Positions 26,608-35,287 of a stretch of 64,000 nt of DNA are shown piece after piece. A model generated the notes under the pieces. That model searched no databases. It was given only the letters and a program-made list of their open reading frames with translations, and had not been told where the DNA came from. Position 1 is the first letter of the stretch. Every line of letters starts with the position of its first letter. Source of the stretch: Streptomyces sp. NBC_00091. Lineage in GTDB: Bacteria; Actinomycetota; Actinomycetes; Streptomycetales; Streptomycetaceae. The DNA is taken from the NCBI RefSeq assembly GCF_026343185.1, contig NZ_JAPEMA010000001.1, forward strand, positions 3,906,001 through 3,970,000, given 5' to 3'. Made by a program: the position numbers and the translations under genes.

Positions 26608-27247
26608 TCAGGCCCTGGCCGGGGCCAGCAGGCCGCCCAGGGTGTCCAGGTCCTCGACGCAGCGGCCGGACCCGAGGGCCACGCAGTCCAGCGGGGCGTC
26701 CGCGACGAAGACCGGGATGCCGGTCGCGGAGGCGATGCGCAGCTCCAGGGTCTTGGGCATGCCGCCGACCTTCTCCCGGCCGCGCACGGTGAAGGTGCGG
26801 GTCTCCAGCTCGGGGCGGTCGGGGACCGGCCAGGCCGAGCCGATGGCGACCTTGACGTCCTCGGCGGTGCGTTCGCCGATGAGCAGCGCGTGTTCCTTGC
26901 GTACGCGGTCGATGATCGCGGCGTCCATCCGGTCCCCGCCGACGCGCAGGGACTGGGAGGTGACGATCCCGCCGAGGGAGATCACGGCGACCTCCGAGGT
27001 GCCGCCGCCGATGTCCACGACCATCGAGCCGCGTGCTTCGGCGACCGGCAGGCCGGCGCCGATCGCCGCCGCCATCGGTTCCTCGATGAGGTGGACCGTC
27101 CTGGCGCCGGCCCGGGTGGAGGCGTGGACGATGGCCCGCCGCTCGACCGGGGTCACCCCGGACGGTACGCAGATCACCATCCGGGTGCGCGTGCGCCGGC
27201 CGGGCACCGCCTTGCGGACGAAGCCGGATCATCTCGACCAACTTCAC
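26608..27247 (-). pseudogene. Decayed MreB/Mbl paralogue
   Basis: The longest open part (26608-27207, 199 codons from GTG) is clearly MreB-like: [69 protein letters not shown] and PLDCVALGSGRCVEDLD. It lacks the whole N-terminal lobe with the first phosphate loop (DLGTANT in MreB). About 55 residues containing the adenosine motif [11 protein letters not shown] are deleted in frame between GMPKTLELR and ATGIPVFVA. A little more homology (LVEMIR) occurs upstream in another frame, so there is also a frameshift near 27225-27230. It should not bind ATP. The intact mreB lies 3 kb away in opposite orientation. Confidence 0.8.
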
Positions 27248-27531
27248 CTAGCGGTCCGTAGTCGACCTGTGACAATATGTGTGCGCACGCCCGGCGCCCA
27301 GGCGACGTCGGGCACCCTCCTTGGCCCTATAGCCGTGCAGGCTGGGCCAACCAGCGTCCGGAGGGACGTGCTCACACGGGCCGCCGGTAAGCCGGTCGGT
27401 ACCAGGGCACGAAGACGATTGGCGTGTTTCCGGCATCCTGTCGGGCACGAGTCCTGAGGTGACTCGGGATCGCCAGGCCAATCAGAGACGCTTGCATAAC
27501 GATCAGGTGCGCCCGTCGCCGAAGATCTCGA

Positions 27532-27559
27532 GATGCCCAGGTCGAAAGACCTGGGCATC
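27532..27559. terminator. Hairpin with GAAA tetraloop just upstream of folC
   Basis: A perfect 12-bp stem (27532-27543 with 27548-27559) closes a GAAA tetraloop. It ends nine bases before the folC -10 hexamer. It would block incoming transcription, but it also overlaps where a -35 element should be. Confidence 0.75.
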
Positions 27560-27567
27560 CTCGTCCG

Positions 27568-27573
27568 TAGACT
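27568..27573 (+). promoter_or_regulatory. -10 hexamer of a likely leaderless folC transcript
   Basis: TAGACT, a consensus actinobacterial -10, ends six bases before the folC GTG, and no ribosome binding site is visible. Transcription would start at or next to the start codon. Confidence 0.6.
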
Positions 27574-27579
27574 GGACCC

Positions 27580-29106
27580 GTGAGTGAGCAGCAGCCCGAG
27601 AGCCACGACCGCGACCGCGACGGTACCTTCGACGAGTTCGACCAGATAGTGGCGGAAGAGTCCGACCGCAGCCCCGACCTGGCGGTGATCGAGGCCGGCA
27701 GCCGTACCCTGCGCGCGCAGGCCGGGCCGCCGTCGGGCGACCCCGTGCCGACCCGCCCCGAGGACCCCGAGGTGGCGAAGGCGCTGCTGGAGGTGGAGCA
27801 GGAGCTCGCCACCCGCTGGGGCGAGACCAAGCTGGAGCCGTCCGTCAGCCGGATCGCCGCGCTGATGGACGTACTGGGCGAGCCGCAGCGCGCGTACCCG
27901 TCCATCCACGTCACCGGCACCAACGGCAAGACCAGCACGGCCCGCATGATCGAGTCCCTGCTGAACGCCTTCGACCTGCGCACGGGCCGCTACACCAGCC
28001 CGCACGTGCGGTCGGTCACCGAGCGCATCAGCCTCGACGGGGCGCCGATCAGCGCCGAGCGCTTCGTCGAGACCTACCACGACGTGAAGCCGTACGTGGA
28101 GATGGTCGACGCCGCCGAGGAGTACCGGCTGTCGTTCTTCGAGGTGCTCACGGGCATGGCGTACGCGGCCTTCGCGGACGCGCCGGTCGACGTGGCCGTC
28201 GTCGAGGTCGGCATGGGCGGCAGCTGGGACGCCACCAACGTGATCGACGGGACGGTCGCGGTGATCACCCCGATCAGCCTGGACCACACGGACCGGCTCG
28301 GCTCCACGCCCGGCGAGATCGCCCTGGAGAAGGGCGGCGTCATCAAGCAGGACGCCACCGTGATCCTGGCGCAGCAGCCGGTGGACGCGGCGCAGGTGCT
28401 GCTGAAGAAGGCCGTGGAGGTCGACGCGACGGTGGCCCGCGAGGGCATGGAGTTCGGCGTCGTCTCCCGCGAGGTGGCGGTCGGCGGCCAGATGCTGACC
28501 CTGCGCGGGATGGGCGGCGAGTACGACGGCATCTTCCTGCCGCTGTACGGGGCCCACATGGCGCACAACGCGGCGGTCGCGCTGGCGGCCGTGGAGGCCT
28601 TCTTCGGGGTCGGCGGGGAGCACGCGCGGGAGCTGGACGGGGACACGGTGCGGCGGGCCTTCGCCTCGGTGACCTCGCCGGGCCGCATGGAGGTCGTGCG
28701 CCGCAGCCCGACGGTGATCCTGGACGCCGCGCACAACCCGGCGGGGGCGCAGGTCACGGCGGAGGCGGTGACCGAGGCCTTCGGCTTCAGCCGGCTGATC
28801 GGGGTCGTGGCGGCGAGCGAGGGCAAGGACGTCAAGGGGGTCCTGGAGGCCTTCGAGCCGATCTTCGCGGAGGTCGTGGTCACCGAGAACACCAGCCACC
28901 GGGCGATGGGCGCGGACGAGCTGGCGGCGATCGCGGTCGAGGTCTTCGGTGCGGACCGGGTGCAGGTGGAGCCGCGGCTGGACGACGCCCTGGAGGCGGC
29001 GGTCACCCTGGCGGAGGAAGAGGCCGAATACGGAGGGGCCGGGGTCCTGGTGACCGGTTCCGTGATCACGGTGGGCGAGGCCCGCCTGCTGTTCAAGAAG
29101 GGCTGA
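27580..29106 (+). CDS. folC: Folylpolyglutamate synthase / dihydrofolate synthase
   Basis: This 508-residue Mur-ligase-family enzyme adds glutamates to folates and may also make dihydrofolate from dihydropteroate. The ATP loop is VTGTNGKTSTARMI; other signatures are RTGRYTSPHV, EVGMGGSWDATNV, ISLDHTDRLG and ILDAAHNPAGA. About 70 residues at the N-terminus before the core are acidic and poorly conserved, common in Streptomyces. It is followed after seven bases by the DUF4233 gene, a conserved actinobacterial pairing, then ndk. Confidence 0.96.
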   Translation: MSEQQPESHDRDRDGTFDEFDQIVAEESDRSPDLAVIEAGSRTLRAQAGPPSGDPVPTRPEDPEVAKALLEVEQELATRWGETKLEPSVSRIAALMDVLGEPQRAYPSIHVTGTNGKTSTARMIESLLNAFDLRTGRYTSPHVRSVTERISLDGAPISAERFVETYHDVKPYVEMVDAAEEYRLSFFEVLTGMAYAAFADAPVDVAVVEVGMGGSWDATNVIDGTVAVITPISLDHTDRLGSTPGEIALEKGGVIKQDATVILAQQPVDAAQVLLKKAVEVDATVAREGMEFGVVSREVAVGGQMLTLRGMGGEYDGIFLPLYGAHMAHNAAVALAAVEAFFGVGGEHARELDGDTVRRAFASVTSPGRMEVVRRSPTVILDAAHNPAGAQVTAEAVTEAFGFSRLIGVVAASEGKDVKGVLEAFEPIFAEVVVTENTSHRAMGADELAAIAVEVFGADRVQVEPRLDDALEAAVTLAEEEAEYGGAGVLVTGSVITVGEARLLFKKG

Positions 29107-29113
29107 GGGATCG

Positions 29114-29473
29114 ATGCGCACGCTCTGCGCGAGCACGCTGATCGGTGAATTCTTCATCGTCGGCTTCGCGGGCCTGGTGGCCATGAAGAACCCGGACCTG
29201 ACCCAGGCCCAGGTGTGGACGGTCTGCGGCGTGACGATGCTGCTGTCGGTGCTGCTGTGCGGGATGCTGTCGCGCCCCGGCGCGGTGCAGCTCGGCTGGG
29301 CGCTGCAGATCGGCCTGATCGCGAGCGGTTTCGTGGTCCCGACGATGTTCTTCCTGGGTGCGGTCTTCGCCGGCCTGTGGTGGTGCTCGGTGCACTACGG
29401 CCGCCGGATCGACGCGATCAAGGCGAGCTGGGCCGCCGCGCAGGCGGAAGCCGCTGCCCCTGACGCTGCGTGA
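29114..29473 (+). CDS. DUF4233 membrane protein
   Basis: This 119-residue protein has about four hydrophobic helices (starting MRTLCASTLIGEFFIVGFAG) and a short basic then alanine-rich C-terminal tail. It matches the DUF4233 family, which in actinobacteria is nearly always encoded directly after folC; the seven-base gap here implies cotranscription. Function is unknown; a role linked to folate transport is only a guess from context. Confidence 0.85.
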   Translation: MRTLCASTLIGEFFIVGFAGLVAMKNPDLTQAQVWTVCGVTMLLSVLLCGMLSRPGAVQLGWALQIGLIASGFVVPTMFFLGAVFAGLWWCSVHYGRRIDAIKASWAAAQAEAAAPDAA

Positions 29474-29537
29474 CGGGTCACCGTATCGGCCCTGTAGATT
29501 CGTGCCACCGCACCCGTTTGCCGCAAGGAGTTGTCAC

Positions 29538-29948
29538 ATGACCCAGCGCACGCTCGTCATCCTCAAGCCGGACGCCGTCAGGCGCGGCCTGGTCGGCGAG
29601 ATCATCGGCCGCATCGAGCGGAAGGCGGGCTGGACCATTCCCGCGCTGGAGCTGCGCACCCTGGATGCGGAGACCCTGGAGTCCCACTACGGTGAGCACA
29701 AGGGCAAGCCGTTCTACGAGCCCCTGATGGGCTTCATGGCGAGCGGTCCGGTCGTCGTCCTCGTCGTGGAAGGGGAACGCGCGATCGAGGGTGTCCGCCA
29801 GCTGGCCGGACCCACCGACCCGATCGCCTCCGCGCCCGGCTCCATCCGGGGGGACTTCGGCACGATCGTCCGCGAGAACCTCATCCACGCCTCGGACTCC
29901 GAGGAGTCCGCGGAGCGCGAGCTGAAGCTGTTCTTCCCGGCTCTCTGA
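29538..29948 (+). CDS. ndk: Nucleoside diphosphate kinase
   Basis: This 136-residue enzyme transfers the gamma phosphate between nucleoside tri- and diphosphates through a phosphohistidine. The catalytic His is in ENLIHASDS, and RTLVILKPDAVRRGLVGEII and GSIRGDFG are family signatures. Length is normal for the tetrameric or hexameric bacterial enzyme. ATG 29538 follows AAGGAG (29525-29530). It lies 64 bases after the DUF4233 gene and ends at the terminator 30016-30042. Confidence 0.98.
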   Translation: MTQRTLVILKPDAVRRGLVGEIIGRIERKAGWTIPALELRTLDAETLESHYGEHKGKPFYEPLMGFMASGPVVVLVVEGERAIEGVRQLAGPTDPIASAPGSIRGDFGTIVRENLIHASDSEESAERELKLFFPAL

Positions 29949-30015
29949 GCGTCCGCGAGCCGTTCCCGAGCGCTCCTTCCTGACGCGACATCAGCCAAAT
30001 AGCGCTCATGACCTG

Positions 30016-30042
30016 GGGCGACCGAAGTAATTTCGGTCGCCC
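30016..30042 (+). terminator. Terminator between ndk and mreB
   Basis: An 11-bp stem (30016-30026 with 30032-30042) with a 5-nt loop lies 67 bases after the ndk stop. The remaining 220 bases to mreB should hold the mreB promoters; nothing else is evident. Confidence 0.8.
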
Positions 30043-30265
30043 TTCGGTATAGCGGGCGCCGACCGGGAACGCATGGCCAGGACACGACGTCACCACTAAG
30101 GGGGCGGGTCTCCGTTCCGGCGGGATCGCCGGAGTCCCGTCGCGCGGTGTTCGTACTCACGGCACTACGATGGGGCCTCCACCCACACACCCACCTCGCC
30201 GACCTGACAGCAGCCGCTATCAACTGGAAGGCCAGACGCTCCTCATGGGGAACAAGGGGAACAAC

Positions 30266-31285
30266 ATGTCGTTCATCGGCCGTGACATGGCGATCGACCT
30301 CGGGACCGCCAACACGCTGGTGTACGTGAGGGGCCGGGGAATCGTCCTGAACGAGCCGTCCGTGGTCGCCATCAACACGAACACCGGTGGCATCCTGGCG
30401 GTCGGTTCCGAGGCGAAGAAGATGATCGGCCGGACGCCCGGCAACATCGTCGCCGTACGCCCCCTCAAGGACGGCGTGATCGCCGACTTCGAGATCACCG
30501 AGCGCATGCTCCGTTACTTCATCCTCAAGATCCACAAGCGTCGCTACCTGGCGCGCCCGCGCGTCGTGGTCTGCGTTCCCTCCGGCATCACGGGAGTGGA
30601 GCGGCGCGCCGTCATCGAGGCGTCCACGCAGGCCGGCGCCCGCCAGGTGCACATCATCGAGGAGCCCATGGCCGCCGCCATCGGCTCGGGCCTGCCCGTC
30701 CACGAGGCCACCGGCAACATGGTCGTGGACATCGGCGGCGGCACCACCGAGGTCGCCGTCATCTCCCTCGGCGGAATCGTCACGGCGCAGTCCATCCGGG
30801 TGGCCGGCGACGAGCTGGACAACGCGATCATCCAGCACATCAAGAAGGAGTACTCGCTCCTCCTCGGCGAGCGCACCGCCGAGCAGATCAAGATCACCAT
30901 CGGGTCGGCGTACGACCTCGACAAGGACGAGCACACCGAGATCCGCGGCCGCGACCTCGTCTCCGGCCTCCCGAAGACCGTGGTCATCTCCGCCGCCGAG
31001 GTGCGCAAGGCCATCGAGGAGCCGGTCAACTCCATCGTCGACGCCGTCAAGACCACCCTCGACAAGTGCCCGCCGGAGCTCTCCGGCGACATCATGGACC
31101 GCGGCATCGTGCTCACCGGCGGCGGCGCCCTGCTGCGCGGCCTCGACGAGCGGCTGCGCCGTGAGACCGGCATGCCCATCCACATCGCCGAAGACCCCCT
31201 CGACTCCGTGGCCCTCGGCTCCGGCAAGTGCGTCGAGGAGTTCGAGGCCCTCCAGCAGGTTCTGGACGCCCAGCCCCGACGGTGA
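30266..31285 (+). CDS. mreB: Rod-shape/spore-wall actin homologue MreB
   Basis: This 339-residue bacterial actin forms membrane-bound filaments. All nucleotide motifs are present: [13 protein letters not shown] (phosphate 1), [18 protein letters not shown] (phosphate 2), and [16 protein letters not shown] (adenosine). In Streptomyces MreB is dispensable for vegetative growth but needed for proper spore walls, acting with MreC, MreD, PBP2 and RodA encoded downstream. I choose ATG 30266 because AAGGGGA lies five bases upstream; ATG 30245 (MGNKGNN) would add seven residues and has no such site. Confidence 0.97.
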   Translation: MSFIGRDMAIDLGTANTLVYVRGRGIVLNEPSVVAINTNTGGILAVGSEAKKMIGRTPGNIVAVRPLKDGVIADFEITERMLRYFILKIHKRRYLARPRVVVCVPSGITGVERRAVIEASTQAGARQVHIIEEPMAAAIGSGLPVHEATGNMVVDIGGGTTEVAVISLGGIVTAQSIRVAGDELDNAIIQHIKKEYSLLLGERTAEQIKITIGSAYDLDKDEHTEIRGRDLVSGLPKTVVISAAEVRKAIEEPVNSIVDAVKTTLDKCPPELSGDIMDRGIVLTGGGALLRGLDERLRRETGMPIHIAEDPLDSVALGSGKCVEEFEALQQVLDAQPRR

Positions 31286-31319
31286 TCAAATCCCCGTAAC
31301 GGGGCATGTGGAACACAAG

Positions 31320-31359
31320 GATCCGCCGTACGGGTGCTACCGCGCCCGTGCGGCGGATC
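31320..31359 (+). promoter_or_regulatory. Hairpin (attenuator or partial terminator) between mreB and mreC
   Basis: A 15-bp stem (31320-31334 with 31345-31359, one G-U pair) with a 10-nt loop lies in the 164-bp gap between mreB and mreC. It can lower expression of mreCD-pbp2-rodA relative to mreB. Confidence 0.7.
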
Positions 31360-31449
31360 GTTGATATACAGGCACAGTCCGGTGCAGCCCCGGCTTCGCC
31401 GGAGCGGCTCCGCCGCACGGTTTCTACGAGGAAGGCACGGCCGCCGCAC

Positions 31450-32400
31450 GTGAGGGACACACGAGAGAGCCGGCTGCTCCTGGTGCTGCTGATCGCCATC
31501 GCGTTCGCATTGATCACGGTGGACATCAGAGCGGGCGAGGAGTCACCGGTCGACGGTGCCCGGAAGGCCGCGGCAGCGGTCTTCGGCCCTGTCGAGAAGG
31601 GCGTCGCGACCGCGGTGGACCCGGTCGCCAACGCCATAGGGGCCGTACGCGACTCCGACGCGCGCCACAACCGGATCGCGACGCTGGAGCGCGAGAACAC
31701 CGCCCTGAAGTCCAAGCTGGGCAGCGACGACCGGACCCGCAGCCGCATCCACGAGCTCGACGAGATGCTCAAGCGGGCCGGCTCCGGGCAGTACGGCATC
31801 AAGGGCGCCGAGGTCATCGCCATAGGAGCGGCCCAGGGCTTCTCCTGGACCGTCACCATCGACGCGGGCAGCAAGGACGGCATCGAGCGCGACATGTCCG
31901 TCCTCAACGGGGACGGACTGGTCGGCCGGGTCACCACCGTCGGCCCCGACACCGCCACCGTGCTGCTCGCCAACGACCCCGACTTCACCGTCGGCACCCG
32001 GCTGGAAGGCACCGGCGAACTCGGCTTCGCCACCGGCCAGGGCGACCGCGCCCTGTCCGTCCAGATGCTCAACGGCCGCGCCAAGGTCAGCCCCGGCGAC
32101 CGCCTGGTCACCTTCGGCTCCCGCGCCAACAAGCCCTTCGTGCCCGGCGTCCCGCTCGGCGAGGTGGTCCGCGTCGACCCCTCCGGCGGTGGCCTCACCC
32201 GCACCGTGCACGTCCGGCCGTTCGTCGGCTTCTCCCGCCTCGACATCGTCGGCGTGGTCGTGATGCCGCCGCGCGAGGACCCGCGCGACGCCGTCCTGCC
32301 GCCCAAGCCCGAGCCCCCGAAGCCCACGCCGACGGTCACCGTCACGGTCACGCCCTCCCCGAGCGTCTCCGGCCGGCCCGCGGACGAGGAGGAGAGCTGA
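31450..32400 (+). CDS. mreC: Cell shape/spore-wall protein MreC
   Basis: This 316-residue protein starts VRDTRESRLLLVLLIAIAFA. It has one transmembrane helix, a coiled coil (NRIATLERENTALKSKL) and two extracytoplasmic beta domains containing SWTVTIDAGSKDGI and GLVGRVTTVG, then a Pro/Thr-rich tail. MreC links MreB to the peptidoglycan synthases. GTG 31450 is chosen by homology; GAGGAAGG is 14 bases upstream, a long spacing. The ATG at 31306 would add 48 unlikely residues overlapping the hairpin. Three bases separate it from mreD. Confidence 0.95.
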   Translation: MRDTRESRLLLVLLIAIAFALITVDIRAGEESPVDGARKAAAAVFGPVEKGVATAVDPVANAIGAVRDSDARHNRIATLERENTALKSKLGSDDRTRSRIHELDEMLKRAGSGQYGIKGAEVIAIGAAQGFSWTVTIDAGSKDGIERDMSVLNGDGLVGRVTTVGPDTATVLLANDPDFTVGTRLEGTGELGFATGQGDRALSVQMLNGRAKVSPGDRLVTFGSRANKPFVPGVPLGEVVRVDPSGGGLTRTVHVRPFVGFSRLDIVGVVVMPPREDPRDAVLPPKPEPPKPTPTVTVTVTPSPSVSGRPADEEES

Positions 32401-32403
32401 GCC

Positions 32404-33099
32404 ATGCGCTTCAACCGGATCCTGCTCTCCTCCACCCTCGTCGTGGTCGCCCTCGTCGTCCAGGTCACGATCCTGGGCCGGCTCCAGCTCCCCGGAGCCG
32501 TCCCCGACCTGCTGCTGCTCACCGTCGTCGCCCTGTCCCTGGTGTACGGGGCGACCTCCGGCGCCCTGCTCGGCTTCGGCGCCGGACTCCTCGCCGATCT
32601 GTCCCCGCCCGCCGACCACGCGGCCGGCCGCTACGCCCTCGTCCTGTGCCTCATCGGCTACCTCGCCGGCCTGGCCCGCCCCGACAACGGCCGGTTCCGC
32701 TCCGCCTGGGGCCCGATGCTCACCGTGCTGGCCGCCGCCGTCGGCTCGATCCTGCTCTACGTCGGGGTCGGCGCCCTGGTCGGCGACACCGCGGAACGCC
32801 ACGTCGGCCTCGGCAGCCTGCTGTTCACCGCAGTCCTGTACGACCTGCTGCTGGCCCCCTTCACGGTGCCGTTCATCATGGCCCTCGCCCGCCGCGCCGA
32901 GAACGACCCGATGGCCGTGGAGGCCAACGGCGGTCCGGCGCAGGGAGCCGACGTGTCCTCCGGCTGGCTGGCCGGCGGCACCGGACTGCGCATCGGCACC
33001 CAGCGGGGCGGCCTGCGCCTGCGGACGTCCCGCGGCCGTGCGAACCGGGCCGGCCGGATAAAGGGCGTCAAAGGCGTGAAGAACGTCAAGAAGCTGTGA
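32404..33099 (+). CDS. mreD: Cell shape/spore-wall membrane protein MreD
   Basis: This 231-residue integral membrane protein has about five transmembrane helices and the MreD segments PGAVPDLLLLTVVALSLVYG and GFGAGLLADLSPP. The C-terminal 60 residues are a basic Arg/Lys/Gly tail (ending KGVKGVKNVKKL) longer than in rod-shaped bacteria and probably cytoplasmic. It partners MreC in the elongation or spore-wall complex. ATG 32404 is three bases after the mreC stop, and pbp2 starts 16 bases after mreD, so these form one operon. Confidence 0.94.
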   Translation: MRFNRILLSSTLVVVALVVQVTILGRLQLPGAVPDLLLLTVVALSLVYGATSGALLGFGAGLLADLSPPADHAAGRYALVLCLIGYLAGLARPDNGRFRSAWGPMLTVLAAAVGSILLYVGVGALVGDTAERHVGLGSLLFTAVLYDLLLAPFTVPFIMALARRAENDPMAVEANGGPAQGADVSSGWLAGGTGLRIGTQRGGLRLRTSRGRANRAGRIKGVKGVKNVKKL

Positions 33100-33115
33100 C
33101 GGGGGAGCACGAGGC

Positions 33116-35284
33116 ATGACCAACATTCCGGAGACCGGCCGCACCCCCCGGGTGCAGATCCGGCTCGTCATCATCCAGGTGCTCGTCTTCTCCCTGCTGT
33201 TCACCCTCGGTGGCCGGCTCTGGTACCTGCAGATCCGCAACGGCCACGAGTACGCCGACGCGGCCAAGAACAACCACGTCCAGCGGGTCGTGCAGCCCGC
33301 CGTGCGCGGCTCCATCCTGGACGCCCGCGGCGTGCCGATCGCCGACAACGAGACCCGCCTGGTGGTCTCCGCGTCCCGCACCGAGCTGATGCGGATAAAG
33401 GACCGGGGCAAGGCCGTCCTGACCCGCCTCGCCGGAGTCCTGGACATGAAGCCGCAGGACGTCATGGACAAGGTCCGGCTCTGCGACTCCAAGACCCCCA
33501 AGCCCTGCTGGAACGGCTCCCCGTACCAGCCGATCCCGGTCACCCTGGAAGCCACCACCCAGCAGGCCCTCCAGATCCGCGAACGCCCCGAGGACTTCCC
33601 CGGCATCACCGCCGAACCCACCGCGGTACGCCGCTACCCGGCGCCCGGCGCGGCCCGCGCCGCGCAGGTGCTCGGCTACCTCTCCCCGGTCACCGACGAC
33701 GAGATCCAGAAGGCCAAGGACACCGACTCGCCGCACCTGCGCTCGGACCAGGTCGGCCGCTCCGGACTCGAGCGCACCTACGACAGGGAGCTGCGCGGCA
33801 AGGCCCAGGTCACCTCGTACGAGGTCGACAACCTCGGACGGGTCATGGACCAGACGAAGTCCGACCCGGGCGTCGCCGGGTCCACCCTCGTCACCAGCAT
33901 CGACGCCCGGGTCCAGTCCGTCGCCGAGTACGAGCTCGCCCAGGCGATGAAGGTCGTCCGCAACGAGACCGACAACATCACCGGCCGCAAGTACGAGGCC
34001 GACTCCGGCGCCGTCGTCGTCATGGAGACCAAGACCGGCCGCGTCGTCGCGATGGCCTCCCAGCCCGACTACGACCCCAACGCCTGGGTCGGCGGCATCT
34101 CCGGCCAGGACTACGCCAGCCTCACCAGCAAGAACTCCAACTACCCGCTGCTCAACCGGGCCATCCAGGGCCAGGCCCCCGCGGGCTCCATCTTCAAGGT
34201 GGTCTCGGCGAGCGCGGCCGTGCGCGCCGGCTACGGCTTCGACGACAAGTACAACTGCAGCGCCTCCTACAACATGGGCGGCCGCAGCTTCGCGAACTTC
34301 GAGTCCAAGGGGCACGGCCCCATCACCCTCGGCGAAGCCCTCAAGTTCTCCTGCAACACCGTCTTCTACGCCCTCGGTCACAAGGAGTGGAACCGCGACG
34401 GCGGCCTCGAGCCCAAGAAGGACGCCCACGACTGGTTCTACCGGACCGCCCGCGAGTTCGGACTCGGCTCCGAGACCGGGATCGACCTGCCCAATGAGGT
34501 CACCGGCCGCATCCCCGACCGCCAGTGGAAGAAGAACTTCTGGGAGGCCAACAAGGACTCCTGGTGCAAGCAGGGCAAGAAGGGCGGCAGCTACGTCGAG
34601 CAGATCGCCTACGAGAACTGCCTCGAGGGCAACCAGCTGAAGGCCTTCGACAGCATCAACTTCGCCATCGGCCAGGGCGACGTCCTCGTCACCCCCATCC
34701 AGATGGCCACCGCCTACGCCGCCATCAGCAACGGCGGCACCCTCCACGACCCCACCGTCGGCAAGGCCGTGATCAGCCCCGACGGCAAGATCGAGGAGAT
34801 CAGGCCCACGGCCCACGGCAAGCTGCCGGTCGACGCCAAGACCGTCAGCGACCTCGACCACGGCCTGCGCATGGTCGTCGAGCCCGGCGGCACCGCCGCC
34901 TGGCGGTTCATCGGCTGGCCGAACGACAAGATCCCGATGCGGGCCAAGACCGGCACCGCCCAGGTCTACGGCAAGCAGACCACCTCGTGGCTGGCGACCT
35001 ACACCGACGACTTCACCATCGTGATGACGATCTCCCAGGGCGGCACCGGCTCCGGCGCCTCGGGCCCCGCGGTCCGCAACATCTACAACGCGATGTACGG
35101 CCTCACCATGTCCGGCAAGCAGGACCTCTCCAAGGCCCTGCTGCCCAAGCCGGAGGCGAAGCTGCCCACCGTCCACCCCGACGGCTCCATCGAAGCCCCC
35201 GAGATCCGGCCGTACGTGCCCCCGTCCCCGGAGGAGCTGGCGCCACCCGCGCTCGCCGGCCCGCCCCCCCTGCGGCATGACTGA
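33116..35284 (+). CDS. mrdA: Penicillin-binding protein 2 (class B transpeptidase)
   Basis: This 722-residue class B PBP cross-links peptidoglycan. It has an N-terminal membrane helix (VIIQVLVFSLLFTLGG), a dimerisation domain, and a transpeptidase domain with catalytic Ser in GSIFKVV (SxxK), SCN in KFSCNTVFY, and KTGTAQ. The C-terminal 60 residues are Pro-rich. Position between mreD and rodA identifies it as the partner of RodA. In Streptomyces it acts mainly in spore wall synthesis. ATG 33116 follows GGGGGAGC. It ends three bases before rodA. Confidence 0.96.
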   Translation: MTNIPETGRTPRVQIRLVIIQVLVFSLLFTLGGRLWYLQIRNGHEYADAAKNNHVQRVVQPAVRGSILDARGVPIADNETRLVVSASRTELMRIKDRGKAVLTRLAGVLDMKPQDVMDKVRLCDSKTPKPCWNGSPYQPIPVTLEATTQQALQIRERPEDFPGITAEPTAVRRYPAPGAARAAQVLGYLSPVTDDEIQKAKDTDSPHLRSDQVGRSGLERTYDRELRGKAQVTSYEVDNLGRVMDQTKSDPGVAGSTLVTSIDARVQSVAEYELAQAMKVVRNETDNITGRKYEADSGAVVVMETKTGRVVAMASQPDYDPNAWVGGISGQDYASLTSKNSNYPLLNRAIQGQAPAGSIFKVVSASAAVRAGYGFDDKYNCSASYNMGGRSFANFESKGHGPITLGEALKFSCNTVFYALGHKEWNRDGGLEPKKDAHDWFYRTAREFGLGSETGIDLPNEVTGRIPDRQWKKNFWEANKDSWCKQGKKGGSYVEQIAYENCLEGNQLKAFDSINFAIGQGDVLVTPIQMATAYAAISNGGTLHDPTVGKAVISPDGKIEEIRPTAHGKLPVDAKTVSDLDHGLRMVVEPGGTAAWRFIGWPNDKIPMRAKTGTAQVYGKQTTSWLATYTDDFTIVMTISQGGTGSGASGPAVRNIYNAMYGLTMSGKQDLSKALLPKPEAKLPTVHPDGSIEAPEIRPYVPPSPEELAPPALAGPPPLRHD

Positions 35285-35287
35285 GAC

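Larger units (their letters stand above)
27248..27579. other. 332-bp intergenic region without a recognisable gene
   Basis: Between the MreB-like remnant and folC I find no credible coding frame and no tRNA. It contains a small 6-bp hairpin with CGAGTC/GACTCG arms near 27448-27466, the strong hairpin at 27532-27559, and the folC promoter. The lower coding character fits decayed sequence left by the same event that broke the MreB paralogue. Confidence 0.6.

Noticed and set aside
31306..31449. Upstream ATG extension of mreC
   Set aside because: The extra 48 codons run through the stem-loop region and precede the conserved VRDTRESRLLL start.
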